Assembly: GCF_017311415.1 (NCBI RefSeq)
Contig: NZ_JAEKIS010000016.1
Span: 1 to 64,000, forward strand
Direction of reading: 5' to 3'
Length of the DNA stretch: 64,000 nt
From: Salipiger abyssi
GTDB taxonomy: Bacteria; Pseudomonadota; Alphaproteobacteria; Rhodobacterales; Rhodobacteraceae
This document shows, piece after piece, positions 55,435 to 63,729 of the stretch. The notes under the pieces are model-generated. The model made no database searches, was not told the origin of the DNA, and saw nothing but the letters and a program-made list of their open reading frames with translations. Every line of letters starts with the position of its first letter. Positions within the stretch are counted from its first letter, which is position 1. The position numbers and the translations under genes were made by a program.

Positions 55435-56778
55435 ATGAACGACCCCAAAAGCTGGCTGCGCAAGAACCCGCAGGTCCGCACCATTCGCGCGGCGGCCTCC
55501 GACCTCAACGGACAACCGCGCGGCAAACGCGTGCCGGCGCGCTTTGCCGACAAGGTGGTCGAGGACGGCACGCGCTTTCCGCTCTCGGTGCTCAATCTCG
55601 ACATCTGGGGCGAGGATATCGACGACAGCCCGCTGGTCTTCGAGACCGGCGACCGCGACGGCGTGCTCTGGCCGACCGAGCGCGGGTTCGTGCCGATGCC
55701 CTGGCTGGAGGCGCCCACCGCGCTGCTGCCGATCTGGATGTATCGCGAGGATGGCCGCCCCTTCGAGGGCGACCCGCGCCACGCGCTGGCCTCGGTGCTC
55801 AAGCGCTACCGCAAGAAGGGGCTGACGCCGGTGGTGGCGATCGAGCTCGAATTCTTCCTGATCGACGACAGCGGCAAATCGCTCCAGGTGCCGCTCTCGC
55901 CGCGGTCGCAGAAGCGGCGCAAGGCGGCGGAGGTGATGTCGATCCGGGCGCTGGACGCGTTCGACATCTTCTTCACCGATCTCTACGACGCCTGCGAGGA
56001 TATGGACATCCCCGCCGACACTGCGATCTCGGAGGCGGGGCTGGGCCAGTTCGAGCTCAACCTGATGCACCAGCCCGACGCGCTGCATGCCGCCGACGAT
56101 GCCTGGCTCTTCAAGATGCTGGTGCGCGGGCTGGCGCGGCGGCATGGCTTTGCCGCCTCCTTCATGGCGAAACCCTATGAGGATTACCCGGGCTCGGGCA
56201 TGCATGTGCATTTCTCGGTGCTGGACGAGGATGGCAACAATATCTTCGACGATGGCGGCCCGAAGGGCACCGACACCATGCGCCACGCGGTGGCCGGGCT
56301 GATGGGGGCGATGCATGACAGCACGCTGATCTTTGCCCCGCATCTCAACAGCTACGACCGGCTGGTGCCCGAGAACCACGCGCCCTGCGGCATCTCCTGG
56401 GCCTATGAGAACCGCACCTCGGCGATCCGCATCCCCGGCGGCAGCCCCAAGGGACGGCGGATCGAGCACCGCGTCGCCGGCGGTGACGTGAACCCCTATC
56501 TGCTGCTGGCCACGCTGCTGGGCGCGGCGCTGATCGGCATCGAGGACGGGGCCGAGCCGCCGGCGCCGATCACCGGCAATGCCTATGCGCAGGATCTGCC
56601 GCTGATCCCGGGCAGCTGGGGCGCCGCCATGGACGCGTTTGAATCCAGCACGGTGATGCCGCGCATCCTGCCCGAGGGGCTGATCCGCAACCTGCTGCTG
56701 ACCAAGCGGCAGGAGCTGCATTTCATGTCCGAACTCTCGCCCGCCGAACAGGTGGAAATCTATCTCGACACGGTCTGA
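55435..56778 (+). CDS. Glutamine-synthetase-family ligase 1 (PuuA-like)
   Basis: A 447-residue GS-family enzyme (type III/PuuA branch). The beta-grasp start lies at ASDLNGQPRGKRVPARFADKV, then TPVVAIELEFFLID (Glu metal ligand), EAGLGQFELNLMHQPDALHAADDAWLFK and the catalytic EDYPGSGMHVHFS with metal-ligand His. ENRTSAIRIPGGSPKGRRIEHRVAGGDVNPYLLLA is the substrate/ATP section. PuuA-type enzymes attach glutamate to the amine of putrescine or related amines. With the second GS and PuuB-like oxidase it points to gamma-glutamylated amine catabolism. The exact amine is unknown. Confidence 0.85.
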   Translation: MNDPKSWLRKNPQVRTIRAAASDLNGQPRGKRVPARFADKVVEDGTRFPLSVLNLDIWGEDIDDSPLVFETGDRDGVLWPTERGFVPMPWLEAPTALLPIWMYREDGRPFEGDPRHALASVLKRYRKKGLTPVVAIELEFFLIDDSGKSLQVPLSPRSQKRRKAAEVMSIRALDAFDIFFTDLYDACEDMDIPADTAISEAGLGQFELNLMHQPDALHAADDAWLFKMLVRGLARRHGFAASFMAKPYEDYPGSGMHVHFSVLDEDGNNIFDDGGPKGTDTMRHAVAGLMGAMHDSTLIFAPHLNSYDRLVPENHAPCGISWAYENRTSAIRIPGGSPKGRRIEHRVAGGDVNPYLLLATLLGAALIGIEDGAEPPAPITGNAYAQDLPLIPGSWGAAMDAFESSTVMPRILPEGLIRNLLLTKRQELHFMSELSPAEQVEIYLDTV

Positions 56779-56841
56779 GCCGGGCCTTGCCGCATGCGGG
56801 CGGCAGGGATAGGTTCGGGCCGACACAGCTATCGGTGCTTC

Positions 56842-57525
56842 ATGAAAATCGGCATTCTGCAAACCGGCCTCGTGCCGGAGATCCTGGCGCAAGAGACCGG
56901 GCAATACCCCGCCATGTTCGAACGCCTGCTGGGCGGTCAGGGCTTCGACTTCCAGACCTGGTCGGTGGTCGAGGGGGCGTTTCCGCAAGGCCCCAGGGAC
57001 GCGGATGGCTGGCTGATCACCGGCTCGCGCCACGGCGCCTATGAGGATCACCCCTGGATCGCGCCGCTGGAAACGCTGATCCGGGCGATCTACGACAGCG
57101 GCCGCCCGCTGGTCGGCGTCTGCTTCGGCCACCAGATCATCGCCCAGGCGCTTGGCGGCAAGGTCGAGAAATTCGACGGCGGCTGGACTGTGGGGCCGAC
57201 GCTCTACCGCTATCCCGACGGGGTGAAGCTGGTGCAGGCCTGGCATCAGGATCAGGTGACCGAGCTGCCGCCCCGCGCCGAGGTTGTGGCCTCTGCCGAG
57301 CGCTGCAAATACGCCGCCCTGCTCTATCCGGGCCATGCCTATACGGTGCAGCCGCATCCCGAGTTCGACGCGGCGTTCGTGCAGGGGCTCATCGACCATC
57401 GCGGCCCGGGCGTGGTGCCGCAGGAGCAGCTCGACGCGGCGGCGGAGAAACTGCCGCTGCAACTCGACAGCCCAGATCTCGGCGCGCAGTTCGCGCGTTT
57501 TTTCAAGGAGGGCCGCATCGCATGA
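56842..57525 (+). CDS. Type 1 glutamine amidotransferase-like protein
   Basis: A 227-residue class I amidotransferase. The nucleophilic Cys is in RPLVGVCFGHQIIAQALGG near residue 94; His and Glu of the triad are in YTVQPHPEFD. It resembles GuaA-type GATase domains more than the C26 gamma-glutamyl-GABA hydrolase PuuD, although location between two PuuA-like genes suggests it cleaves gamma-glutamyl products. It overlaps the second GS gene by 4 bases. Confidence 0.82.
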   Translation: MKIGILQTGLVPEILAQETGQYPAMFERLLGGQGFDFQTWSVVEGAFPQGPRDADGWLITGSRHGAYEDHPWIAPLETLIRAIYDSGRPLVGVCFGHQIIAQALGGKVEKFDGGWTVGPTLYRYPDGVKLVQAWHQDQVTELPPRAEVVASAERCKYAALLYPGHAYTVQPHPEFDAAFVQGLIDHRGPGVVPQEQLDAAAEKLPLQLDSPDLGAQFARFFKEGRIA

Positions 57526-58880
57526 GCGACTGGACCGAACAGCTGCCCGAGGCCGCCGTCGCCTATCTGGAAAATCGCCGGCTGGACGAGGTGGAATGCA
57601 TCGTCGCCGACCTGCCAGGCATCGCCCGGGGCAAGGCGGTGCCGGCGTCGAAATTCGCCCGCCAGGCCTATTTCCACCTGCCGGATTCGATCTTTTACCA
57701 GACCATCACAGGCGAATGGGGCGAGGCCGCCGGCGAAGAGGGATTCATCGAGCGCGACATGATCCTGAAGCCGGACATGTCCACCGCGAGCGCCGCGCCC
57801 TGGACCGGCGACTGGACGCTTCAGGTGATCCATGACGCTTTCGACCGCCATGGCGAGCCGATCCCCTACGCGCCGCGCAACGTGCTGAAGCGCGTGGTGA
57901 AGCTCTACGAGGAGCAGGGCTGGAAACCGGTGGTGGCGCCGGAGATGGAGTTTTTCATCGTCGCGCGCAATCTCGACCCGGCCAAGGATATCGAGCCGAT
58001 GATGGGCCGCTCGGGCCGCCCGGCCGCCGCGCGCCAGGCCTATTCGATGACCGCCGTCGACGAGTTCGGCCCGGTGATCGACGATATCTACGATTTCGCC
58101 GAGGCGCAGGGCTTTGAGATCGACGGCATCACCCAGGAGGGCGGCGCCGGGCAGCTGGAGATCAACCTGCGCCACGGCGACCCGGTAAAGCTGGCCGACG
58201 AGGTGTTCTATTTCAAGCGGCTGATCCGCGAGGCGGCGCTGCGGCACGATTGCTTTGCCACCTTCATGGCGAAACCCATCGCAAACGAGCCCGGTTCGGC
58301 CATGCATATCCATCATTCGGTGATGGACACGGAGACCGGCAAGAACATCTTTTCCGGCCCACAGGGCGGCGAGACGGATGCGTTCTTCCACTTCATCGGG
58401 GGCTTGCAGACGCATCTGCCGGCGGCGGTGGCGGTGATGGCGCCTTATGTGAACTCCTACCGCCGCTATGTGCGCGACCATGCGGCGCCGATCAATCTGG
58501 AATGGGGGCGCGACAACCGCACCACCGGCATCCGCATCCCGCTCTCGGGGCCGGACAGCCGCCGGGTGGAGAACCGGCTGGCGGGGATGGATTGCAACCC
58601 CTATCTCGGCATCGCCGCCTCGCTGGCCTGCGGCTATCTCGGGCTGATGGAGGAGCGGCGCCCGTCGAAACAGTTCCGCGGCGATGCCTATGAGGGCGAG
58701 GGGGACATTCCCCGCGTGCTGGGCTCGGCGCTGGATCTCTGGGACGAGGCCGACGCGCTGCACGGCGTGCTGGGGCCGGAGTTTGCGCGGGTCTATTCGA
58801 TCGTGAAACGGGCGGAATACGAGGAGTTCCTGGCGGTGATCTCGCCCTGGGAGCGCGAGCACCTGCTGCTGAACGTCTGA
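57522..58880 (+). CDS. Glutamine-synthetase-family ligase 2 (PuuA-like)
   Basis: A 452-residue GS-family enzyme of the same branch as the gene at 55435 but clearly different in sequence. It has CIVADLPGIARGKAVPASKFARQA, KPVVAPEMEFFIVARN, TQEGGAGQLEINLRHGDPVKLADEVFYFKR, KPIANEPGSAMHIHHSV with the metal-ligand His, and WGRDNRTTGIRIPLSGPDSRRVENRLAGMDCNPYLGIAASL. The ATG overlaps the amidotransferase stop. Two GS-like ligases around one amidotransferase suggest two substrates or a heteromeric ligase. Confidence 0.87.
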   Translation: MSDWTEQLPEAAVAYLENRRLDEVECIVADLPGIARGKAVPASKFARQAYFHLPDSIFYQTITGEWGEAAGEEGFIERDMILKPDMSTASAAPWTGDWTLQVIHDAFDRHGEPIPYAPRNVLKRVVKLYEEQGWKPVVAPEMEFFIVARNLDPAKDIEPMMGRSGRPAAARQAYSMTAVDEFGPVIDDIYDFAEAQGFEIDGITQEGGAGQLEINLRHGDPVKLADEVFYFKRLIREAALRHDCFATFMAKPIANEPGSAMHIHHSVMDTETGKNIFSGPQGGETDAFFHFIGGLQTHLPAAVAVMAPYVNSYRRYVRDHAAPINLEWGRDNRTTGIRIPLSGPDSRRVENRLAGMDCNPYLGIAASLACGYLGLMEERRPSKQFRGDAYEGEGDIPRVLGSALDLWDEADALHGVLGPEFARVYSIVKRAEYEEFLAVISPWEREHLLLNV

Positions 58881-58993
58881 TCTCGCGGAGCGCTTACGCG
58901 CGCAGGATGTCTCGGCGCCCAGAAGGCGCCTCGGAGCGGGTGGCGCGCTGACGCCTCTCTGAGAGCGCACGCGCGTGTGGTACGGCTGCGGGT

Positions 58994-59018
58994 GAGTATT
59001 TGAAGAAAGATGAAGGGG
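58994..59018. repeat. Copy 3 (inverted) of the intergenic TTCATC..AATACTC motif
   Basis: GAGTATTTGAAGAAAGATGAAGGGG is the reverse complement of the type found at 21943 and 55328. It overlaps an in-frame ATG (59010) of the following oxidase gene, which argues that this ATG is not the real start. Confidence 0.6.
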
Positions 59019-59024
59019 CTGGCT

Positions 59025-60326
59025 GTGGACCTGCTGTTTTCCAACGACCGGCGCGGGCAGTATCCCCAGAGCTGGTATGCGGCAACCGCCGACGATCTGC
59101 CCGCGTTTCCGGCGCTGGAGGGGGAGCAGCGGGCGGATGTCTGTATCGTGGGCGCGGGCTTCACCGGGCTTTCGGCGGCGCTGCACATGGCGGAGGCCCG
59201 GCTCGACGTGGTGCTGCTGGAGGCGCATCGGGTGGGCTTTGGCGCCTCGGGGCGCAATGGCGGGCAGCTCGGGTCCGGGCAGCGGCAGGATCAGGTGACG
59301 CTGGAACAGATGGTCGGGCGCGACGATGCACGCCATCTCTGGGCGCTCGGCGAGGAGGCCAAGGATCTGGTGCGCGCCCTGATCGCGCGGCACGGGATCG
59401 ACTGCCATTATCGCGACGGCGTCGCCTGGTGCGGCTCGCGCCCGGGCGAGGTGGCGCATCTGCACGAGTATGCCGCGCATATGGGCCGGCATTACGGCTA
59501 TGAGATAGAGGCACTGGATGCGGAGGCATTTCACGCGCTCTGTCCCTCGCCCGATTACCGGGGCGGCGTGCTGGATATGGGCGCGGGCCATCTGCACCCG
59601 CTGCGCTTTTCGCAAGGATTGGCGCGGGCGGCGGCGGGGGCCGGGGCGCGGATCTTTGAGCGCAGCCTTGTCACCGATGTGCAGGAGGGCGCGGAGTGCC
59701 TCGTGCAATGCGAACACGGCACGGTGCGGGCGGCGCAGGTGATCTATGCGGGCAACGGCTATCTCGGGCGCTTGCAACCGCAGGTGGCGCAGCGGGTGAT
59801 GCCGATCAACAATTTCATCGTAGCCACTGAGCCGCTGGGGGCGCGCGCCGGGGAAGTGCTGACCCGCGATGTGGCAGTGGCGGATTCGCGCCATGTGGTG
59901 AACTACTTCCGGCTCAGCCATGACGGGCGGCTGCTCTTCGGCGGCGGCGAGAGCTATGGTTACCGCTTTCCGAAAGACATCGTCGCAAAGGTGCGCAAGC
60001 CGATGCTGGAGATCTTTCCGCATCTAGGGGATGTGCGCATCGACTATGCCTGGGGCGGCACGCTGGGCATCACCATGAAGCGGCTGCCCTATCTGGCGCG
60101 GCTGGCGCCGAACGTGCTGAGCGCCTCGGGCTATTCCGGCCACGGGGTCGGCACCGCGGTGCATGCCGGGCGGCTGCTGGCCGAGGCGGTGCGTGGGCAA
60201 TCGGCAGGGTTCGACGCCATGGCCGCCCTGCCCGTGCCGCCCTTTCCGGGTGGCACCGCGCTGCGCACGCCGCTGCTGACGCTCGCCATGACCTGGTACG
60301 CGCTGCGCGACCGGATCGGCCTCTGA
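59025..60326 (+). CDS. FAD-dependent amine oxidoreductase (PuuB-like)
   Basis: A DAO-family flavoprotein of about 433 residues. The Rossmann FAD site is CIVGAGFTGLSAALHMAEARLDVVLLEA near residue 40, followed by HRVGFGASGRNGGQLGSGQRQDQ, the PuuB/YgaF-type signature. VADSRHVVNYFRLSHDGRLLFGGGESYGYRFP and PYLARLAPNVLSASGYSGHGVGTAVHAGRLLAEAV are the C-terminal FAD region. The start is set at GTG 59025 with AGGGG 6 bases before; the upstream ATG lies in a repeat. PuuB oxidises gamma-glutamylputrescine; the neighbour ligases supply such substrates. Confidence 0.85.
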   Translation: MDLLFSNDRRGQYPQSWYAATADDLPAFPALEGEQRADVCIVGAGFTGLSAALHMAEARLDVVLLEAHRVGFGASGRNGGQLGSGQRQDQVTLEQMVGRDDARHLWALGEEAKDLVRALIARHGIDCHYRDGVAWCGSRPGEVAHLHEYAAHMGRHYGYEIEALDAEAFHALCPSPDYRGGVLDMGAGHLHPLRFSQGLARAAAGAGARIFERSLVTDVQEGAECLVQCEHGTVRAAQVIYAGNGYLGRLQPQVAQRVMPINNFIVATEPLGARAGEVLTRDVAVADSRHVVNYFRLSHDGRLLFGGGESYGYRFPKDIVAKVRKPMLEIFPHLGDVRIDYAWGGTLGITMKRLPYLARLAPNVLSASGYSGHGVGTAVHAGRLLAEAVRGQSAGFDAMAALPVPPFPGGTALRTPLLTLAMTWYALRDRIGL

Positions 60327-60446
60327 CACTGTCGTAACCTTGCGTCACATGCGCCGAAACCGTCCCGCCCCCGGGGCGGTTTTCACTTGGCTGTCACAGA
60401 GCCGGTGTTTAAGCTTTCACAAAGCCAATATTCGGGATTTTGAAAG

Positions 60447-61658
60447 ATGAGCGCTCTTCCGAACATGCATCACGCCGAACCGATCCCCGAAGAGGCGCGC
60501 GCCGAGATCGAGCGCCTGCTGCAATCGGGCGATCTCTTTCGCTATACCGCGCCGGAAGATGCGCCCGTAGCGCTGCTCGAACGGGAATTCGCGGCGCTGA
60601 TGGGCAGCAAATATGCGCTTGCCGTGTCGAGCTGCTCGGCGGCGCTGTTCCTGTCGCTGAAGGCGCTGGGGCTGCCGCGGGATGCCAAGGTGCTGCTGCC
60701 GGGCTTTACCTTTGCCGCCGTGCCCTCTTCGGTGGTGCATGCGGATTGCGTGCCGGTGCTTTGCGAGGTCGGCGAGAATTACCGCGTCGACCTGGCGGAT
60801 TTCGAAGCCAAGCTCGAGGGCGTCTCGGCGGTGATCATCTCCCATATGCGCGGCCACACCTCGGATATGGATGCGATCATGTCGCTCTGCGATGCGCGCG
60901 GCCTGCCGGTGATCGAGGACGCGGCGCACAGCCTCGGCACGGTCTGGGGCGGGCGCAAGATCGGCACCATCGGCAAGATCGGCTGTTTCTCCTTCCAGAG
61001 CTACAAGCTGGTGAATGCCGGCGAAGGTGGCATCCTGGTCACCGACGATGCCGATGTGGTGGCGCGCGCGGTGATCCTCTCGGGCGCATACGAGCATAAC
61101 TGGAAGAAGCACATGGCGCGCGGCGACAACCGCGCCGATCTGGAAGAGGCCTTTGCCCGCTGGCAGAACCGGCTGCCGCTCTACAATCTGCGCATGTCGA
61201 ACCTGTCGGCGGCGGTGATCCGTCCGCAGTTGCCGCAGATCGAGCGCCGGGTCGTGGACGGGCGGCGCAACCACGATTTTGTCGCCGAGCGGATCAATCT
61301 CAGCCCCTGGATCGAGGTGCCGGAAAAGCTCGGCCCCGAAGAGCGTGCACCGGATTCGCTGCAATTCAACCTCGTGGGCATGACGCGCGACGAGATGCGC
61401 GCCTTTGCCGATACCGCCGAGGAGATGGGGGTTAAGGTGCAGGTCTTTGGCCTTTCGACCGACAATGCCCGCGCCTTCTGGAACTGGCAGTTCATGGGCG
61501 AGATCCCCGAGCTGCCGCGCACCCGCGCCATGCTGGAGCGTGCCTGCGATACGCGCCTGCCCGCACGTCTCACTCTGGAGGACTGCGCCGGGGTGGCCGA
61601 TGTGCTGGTCTCCGCCGCCGAGGCGGTGATGGGCGAGACCCGCGCCTACGGCACCTGA
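60447..61658 (+). CDS. DegT/DnrJ/EryC1/StrS-type PLP aminotransferase
   Basis: A 403-residue PLP-dependent protein. The fold-type I core has SSCSAALFLSLKALGLPRDAKVLLPGFTFAAVPSSVV, DLPVIEDAAHSLGTVWGGRKIGTIGKIGCFSFQSYKLVNAGEGGIL; the Lys of the SYKLVNAGEGG segment is the PLP Schiff-base lysine. Such enzymes transfer amino groups to keto sugars, but several Rhodobacteraceae members have other substrates. There are no sugar-nucleotide genes nearby. It is on the same strand as the oxidase, 120 bases downstream, which contains a GGCGG-rich hairpin. Confidence 0.85.
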   Translation: MSALPNMHHAEPIPEEARAEIERLLQSGDLFRYTAPEDAPVALLEREFAALMGSKYALAVSSCSAALFLSLKALGLPRDAKVLLPGFTFAAVPSSVVHADCVPVLCEVGENYRVDLADFEAKLEGVSAVIISHMRGHTSDMDAIMSLCDARGLPVIEDAAHSLGTVWGGRKIGTIGKIGCFSFQSYKLVNAGEGGILVTDDADVVARAVILSGAYEHNWKKHMARGDNRADLEEAFARWQNRLPLYNLRMSNLSAAVIRPQLPQIERRVVDGRRNHDFVAERINLSPWIEVPEKLGPEERAPDSLQFNLVGMTRDEMRAFADTAEEMGVKVQVFGLSTDNARAFWNWQFMGEIPELPRTRAMLERACDTRLPARLTLEDCAGVADVLVSAAEAVMGETRAYGT

Positions 61659-61697
61659 GCAGATGCCGGGAGGGGCGGATACCCCGCCCTCCCCCGC

Positions 61698-62246
61698 TTA
61701 CTTGTCCATCTTCGACAGCTTGGCCTGAAGCTCGGCGAGTTGCTTCTTTATGGCGTCGAGATCTTCCTCTTCGGCCTCTCCACCTTCGGGGCCGGACCAC
61801 TGGTTGCCCATGCCGCCGGTCATCGCCTTGAGAAAGGCCTCCTGCTGCGCCTGCATGGCCTCGAGCCCGGGGATCTTTGGCATCATCGGGTTCATGTGGC
61901 TCACGCTTTCGGCCCATTTCGACTGGCTGTCGCGGAAGGCCTCGAAACTGGCGGCGAGGAACTGCGGCACCACCGAGGTCGCCTGGGTGGTGTAGCTGCG
62001 CACGAGATCGGTCAGCACATTGATCGGCAGCACCGACTCGCCCCGGCTTTCATGCTCCGCCACGATCTGGAGCAGGTATTGCCGGGTCAGATCGTCGCCG
62101 GATTTCAGATCCACGATCTGCACGTCGCGCCCGTCGCGGATAAAGCCCGCGATATCCTCCAGCGTGACGTAATCGCTCGTCTCGGTGTTGTAGAGACGAC
62201 GGCTTGCATAGCGCTTGATCAACAACGGTTTTTCTTTGTCGGCCAC
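61698..62246 (-). CDS. phaR: Polyhydroxyalkanoate synthesis repressor PhaR
   Basis: A 182-residue protein. The N-terminal PHB/PHA accumulation regulator domain KPLLIKRYASRRLYNTETSDYVTLEDIAGFIRDGRDVQIVDLKSGDDLTRQYLLQIVAEHE is nearly textbook, followed by a PHB_acc domain (VLPINVLTDLVRSYTTQATSVVPQFLAASFEAF) and an acidic coiled tail. PhaR binds PHA granules and represses phasin and its own gene when PHA is absent. The start is GTG 62246 with GGGAGGG nearby. The 427-base gap upstream to argC contains structured sequence (see the candidate RNA). Confidence 0.93.
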   Translation of the reverse strand: MADKEKPLLIKRYASRRLYNTETSDYVTLEDIAGFIRDGRDVQIVDLKSGDDLTRQYLLQIVAEHESRGESVLPINVLTDLVRSYTTQATSVVPQFLAASFEAFRDSQSKWAESVSHMNPMMPKIPGLEAMQAQQEAFLKAMTGGMGNQWSGPEGGEAEEEDLDAIKKQLAELQAKLSKMDK

Positions 62247-62489
62247 GTGTCGCCCTCCCTGGGATGCAGCGTTGCAGAAAAGCCTATGCGAGCGCAGAAA
62301 AAAAGAAAAGCCTTGCGTTGAAGGATTTGAACCGCACGGTTCAACGGTCTGGCGACTGGCATCGCACTGCCAGAGAGCGCGTTTGGAGTGTCGCGGCGAT
62401 GCGCGCTGGATGGTTGGCGCATATTCCGCTTGACCACGCATATCGATCCGGATCATGGCTTAGAGCATGTTCGGGACTCAAACCTTCTT

Positions 62490-62650
62490 TGATCGACGCC
62501 GACGCCGCGCAATCAAGCTGCGGCTCTTTGGGCTGCGCGTCGATCAGCGTCCTGTCGCGTCGTAGCCAGCTCACCGCACGACCACCGCCGACGCCCCGTC
62601 GACCCGCGTTCCAGACCCCCGCAGCCCCCGGCTTCGGGGGTTTTCTTTTA
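62490..62650 (+). ncRNA. Candidate leader or small RNA ending at a terminator before argC
   Basis: The 427-base gap between phaR and argC has no gene. It contains a long hairpin with arms TGATCGACGC (62490-62499) and GCGTCGATCA (62537-62546), followed by the terminator hairpin CCCCCG-GCTT-CGGGGG (62625-62640) and TTTTCTTTT. The terminator ends only 24 bases before the argC ATG, so it either ends a small RNA or attenuates argC. Strand follows the T-run (plus). The 5' end is not known. Confidence 0.45.
62625..62650 (+). terminator. Intrinsic terminator directly upstream of argC
   Basis: CCCCCG/CGGGGG with a GCTT loop, then TTTTCTTTT. It is a textbook rho-independent signal placed between a non-coding region and the argC ribosome site (GGAAGGA), which lies after it. 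Confidence 0.85.
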
Positions 62651-62673
62651 TCCGCAATACGGAAGGACACATC

Positions 62674-63651
62674 ATGAGCATTCGCGTTGGCATTGTCGGC
62701 ATCAGCGGTTTCGGCGGCGGCGAAGCCTTGCGCCTGATCGCAAGCCACCCTTCATTCGAGCTGGTTTACGCCGCTGGTGAGAGCAGCGCCGGCAGCCGGC
62801 TGGTGGAGCGCTTCCCTGGGGTTCCGCACAAGCTTGCCGGGCTGGTGATCGAGGCGTGGAACCCCGACGCCCTGCCCCCGATGGACATTCTGTTTGCCTC
62901 GCTGCCCACCGGGGCCTCTGCCGAGGCATTGGCGCGTATCCCCGAGGGGGTGAAGATCGTCGATATCGGCGGCGACCACCGCTATGCCGATGGCTGGGTC
63001 TATGGGCTGGCCGACGTCTGGCCCGACCGGATCAGGGGCAAGAGCCGCATCGCGAACCCCGGCTGCTTCCCGGCGGCGACGCTGAACACGCTGGCACCGC
63101 TTCTGGCCAACGGTCTGATCGAGCCGGGAAATATCGTGATCGACGCCAAAACCGGCATCTCCGGCGCCGGGCGCGGCGGCGGTGACAGCCGGTTCGGCTA
63201 TGCCGAAAGCAATGAGAACCTGCAACCTTACGGTCTGCTCCAGCACGTCCACATGCCCGAGATGGCCACGACCATCGAACAGCTAAGCGGAGGCAGCGCC
63301 GAAGGGCTGATCTTCACGCCGCATCTGGTGCCGATGACCCGGGGCGTGCTCGTCACCATCTATGGGCGAGGCAAGGCCACCACGGAACAGTGCCTCAATG
63401 CGGCACGGGATTACTATGCAGACCGGCCCTTTATGCGCGTCACCGACAGGCCGCCGCAGACCAAATGGGCGACCGGCTCGAACCTTTGCTTTGTCAGCTA
63501 CGCCGCCGATCCGGCGCGCGATCTGGTGATTGCGATGGGCGTGGTCGACAATCTCGGAAAGGGCGCGGCGGGGCACGCGGTGCAGAATGCCAACCTGATC
63601 TGCGGCCTGCCCGAAACCGCCGGCCTGGACAGCGCCCCCGTCTGGCCATGA
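62674..63651 (+). CDS. argC: N-acetyl-gamma-glutamyl-phosphate reductase
   Basis: ArgC reduces N-acetylglutamyl phosphate to the semialdehyde in arginine synthesis. VGIVGISGFGGGEALRLIASHPSFEL is the Rossmann start (GxSGxxG). IANPGCFPAATLNTLAPLLANGL has the catalytic Cys near residue 129, and GISGAGRGGGDSRFGYAESNENLQPYGLLQHVHMPEM completes the active site. At 325 residues it is the type 1/short class. GGAAGGACACATC is the ribosome site. Some relatives act in lysine biosynthesis (LysY); the neighbours do not decide. Confidence 0.92.
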   Translation: MSIRVGIVGISGFGGGEALRLIASHPSFELVYAAGESSAGSRLVERFPGVPHKLAGLVIEAWNPDALPPMDILFASLPTGASAEALARIPEGVKIVDIGGDHRYADGWVYGLADVWPDRIRGKSRIANPGCFPAATLNTLAPLLANGLIEPGNIVIDAKTGISGAGRGGGDSRFGYAESNENLQPYGLLQHVHMPEMATTIEQLSGGSAEGLIFTPHLVPMTRGVLVTIYGRGKATTEQCLNAARDYYADRPFMRVTDRPPQTKWATGSNLCFVSYAADPARDLVIAMGVVDNLGKGAAGHAVQNANLICGLPETAGLDSAPVWP

Positions 63652-63677
63652 AGCAAGCCGCCATTGCGAACGGAAAA

Positions 63678-63700
63678 GGGCGGGCCAATTGGCCCGCCCC
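63678..63700. terminator. Bidirectional terminator between argC and clpX
   Basis: GGGCGGGCCAATTGGCCCGCCC is a perfect palindrome with flanking A-runs and C-runs (AAAAG before, CAGAAAAATCC after). It lies between the stops of two convergent genes, so it is likely to end both transcripts. Confidence 0.85.
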
Positions 63701-63729
63701 CAGAAAAATCCGTACCCTTTTGGCGGCGC

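Noticed and set aside
55093-57462. A 789-codon minus-strand frame opposite the GS and amidotransferase genes
   Set aside because: It is an antisense shadow typical of high-GC DNA; the plus-strand genes carry complete catalytic motifs.
57339-60023. An 894-codon minus-strand frame
   Set aside because: It is antisense to the second GS gene and the oxidase, both with intact family motifs; the long His/Arg-rich frame has no domain.
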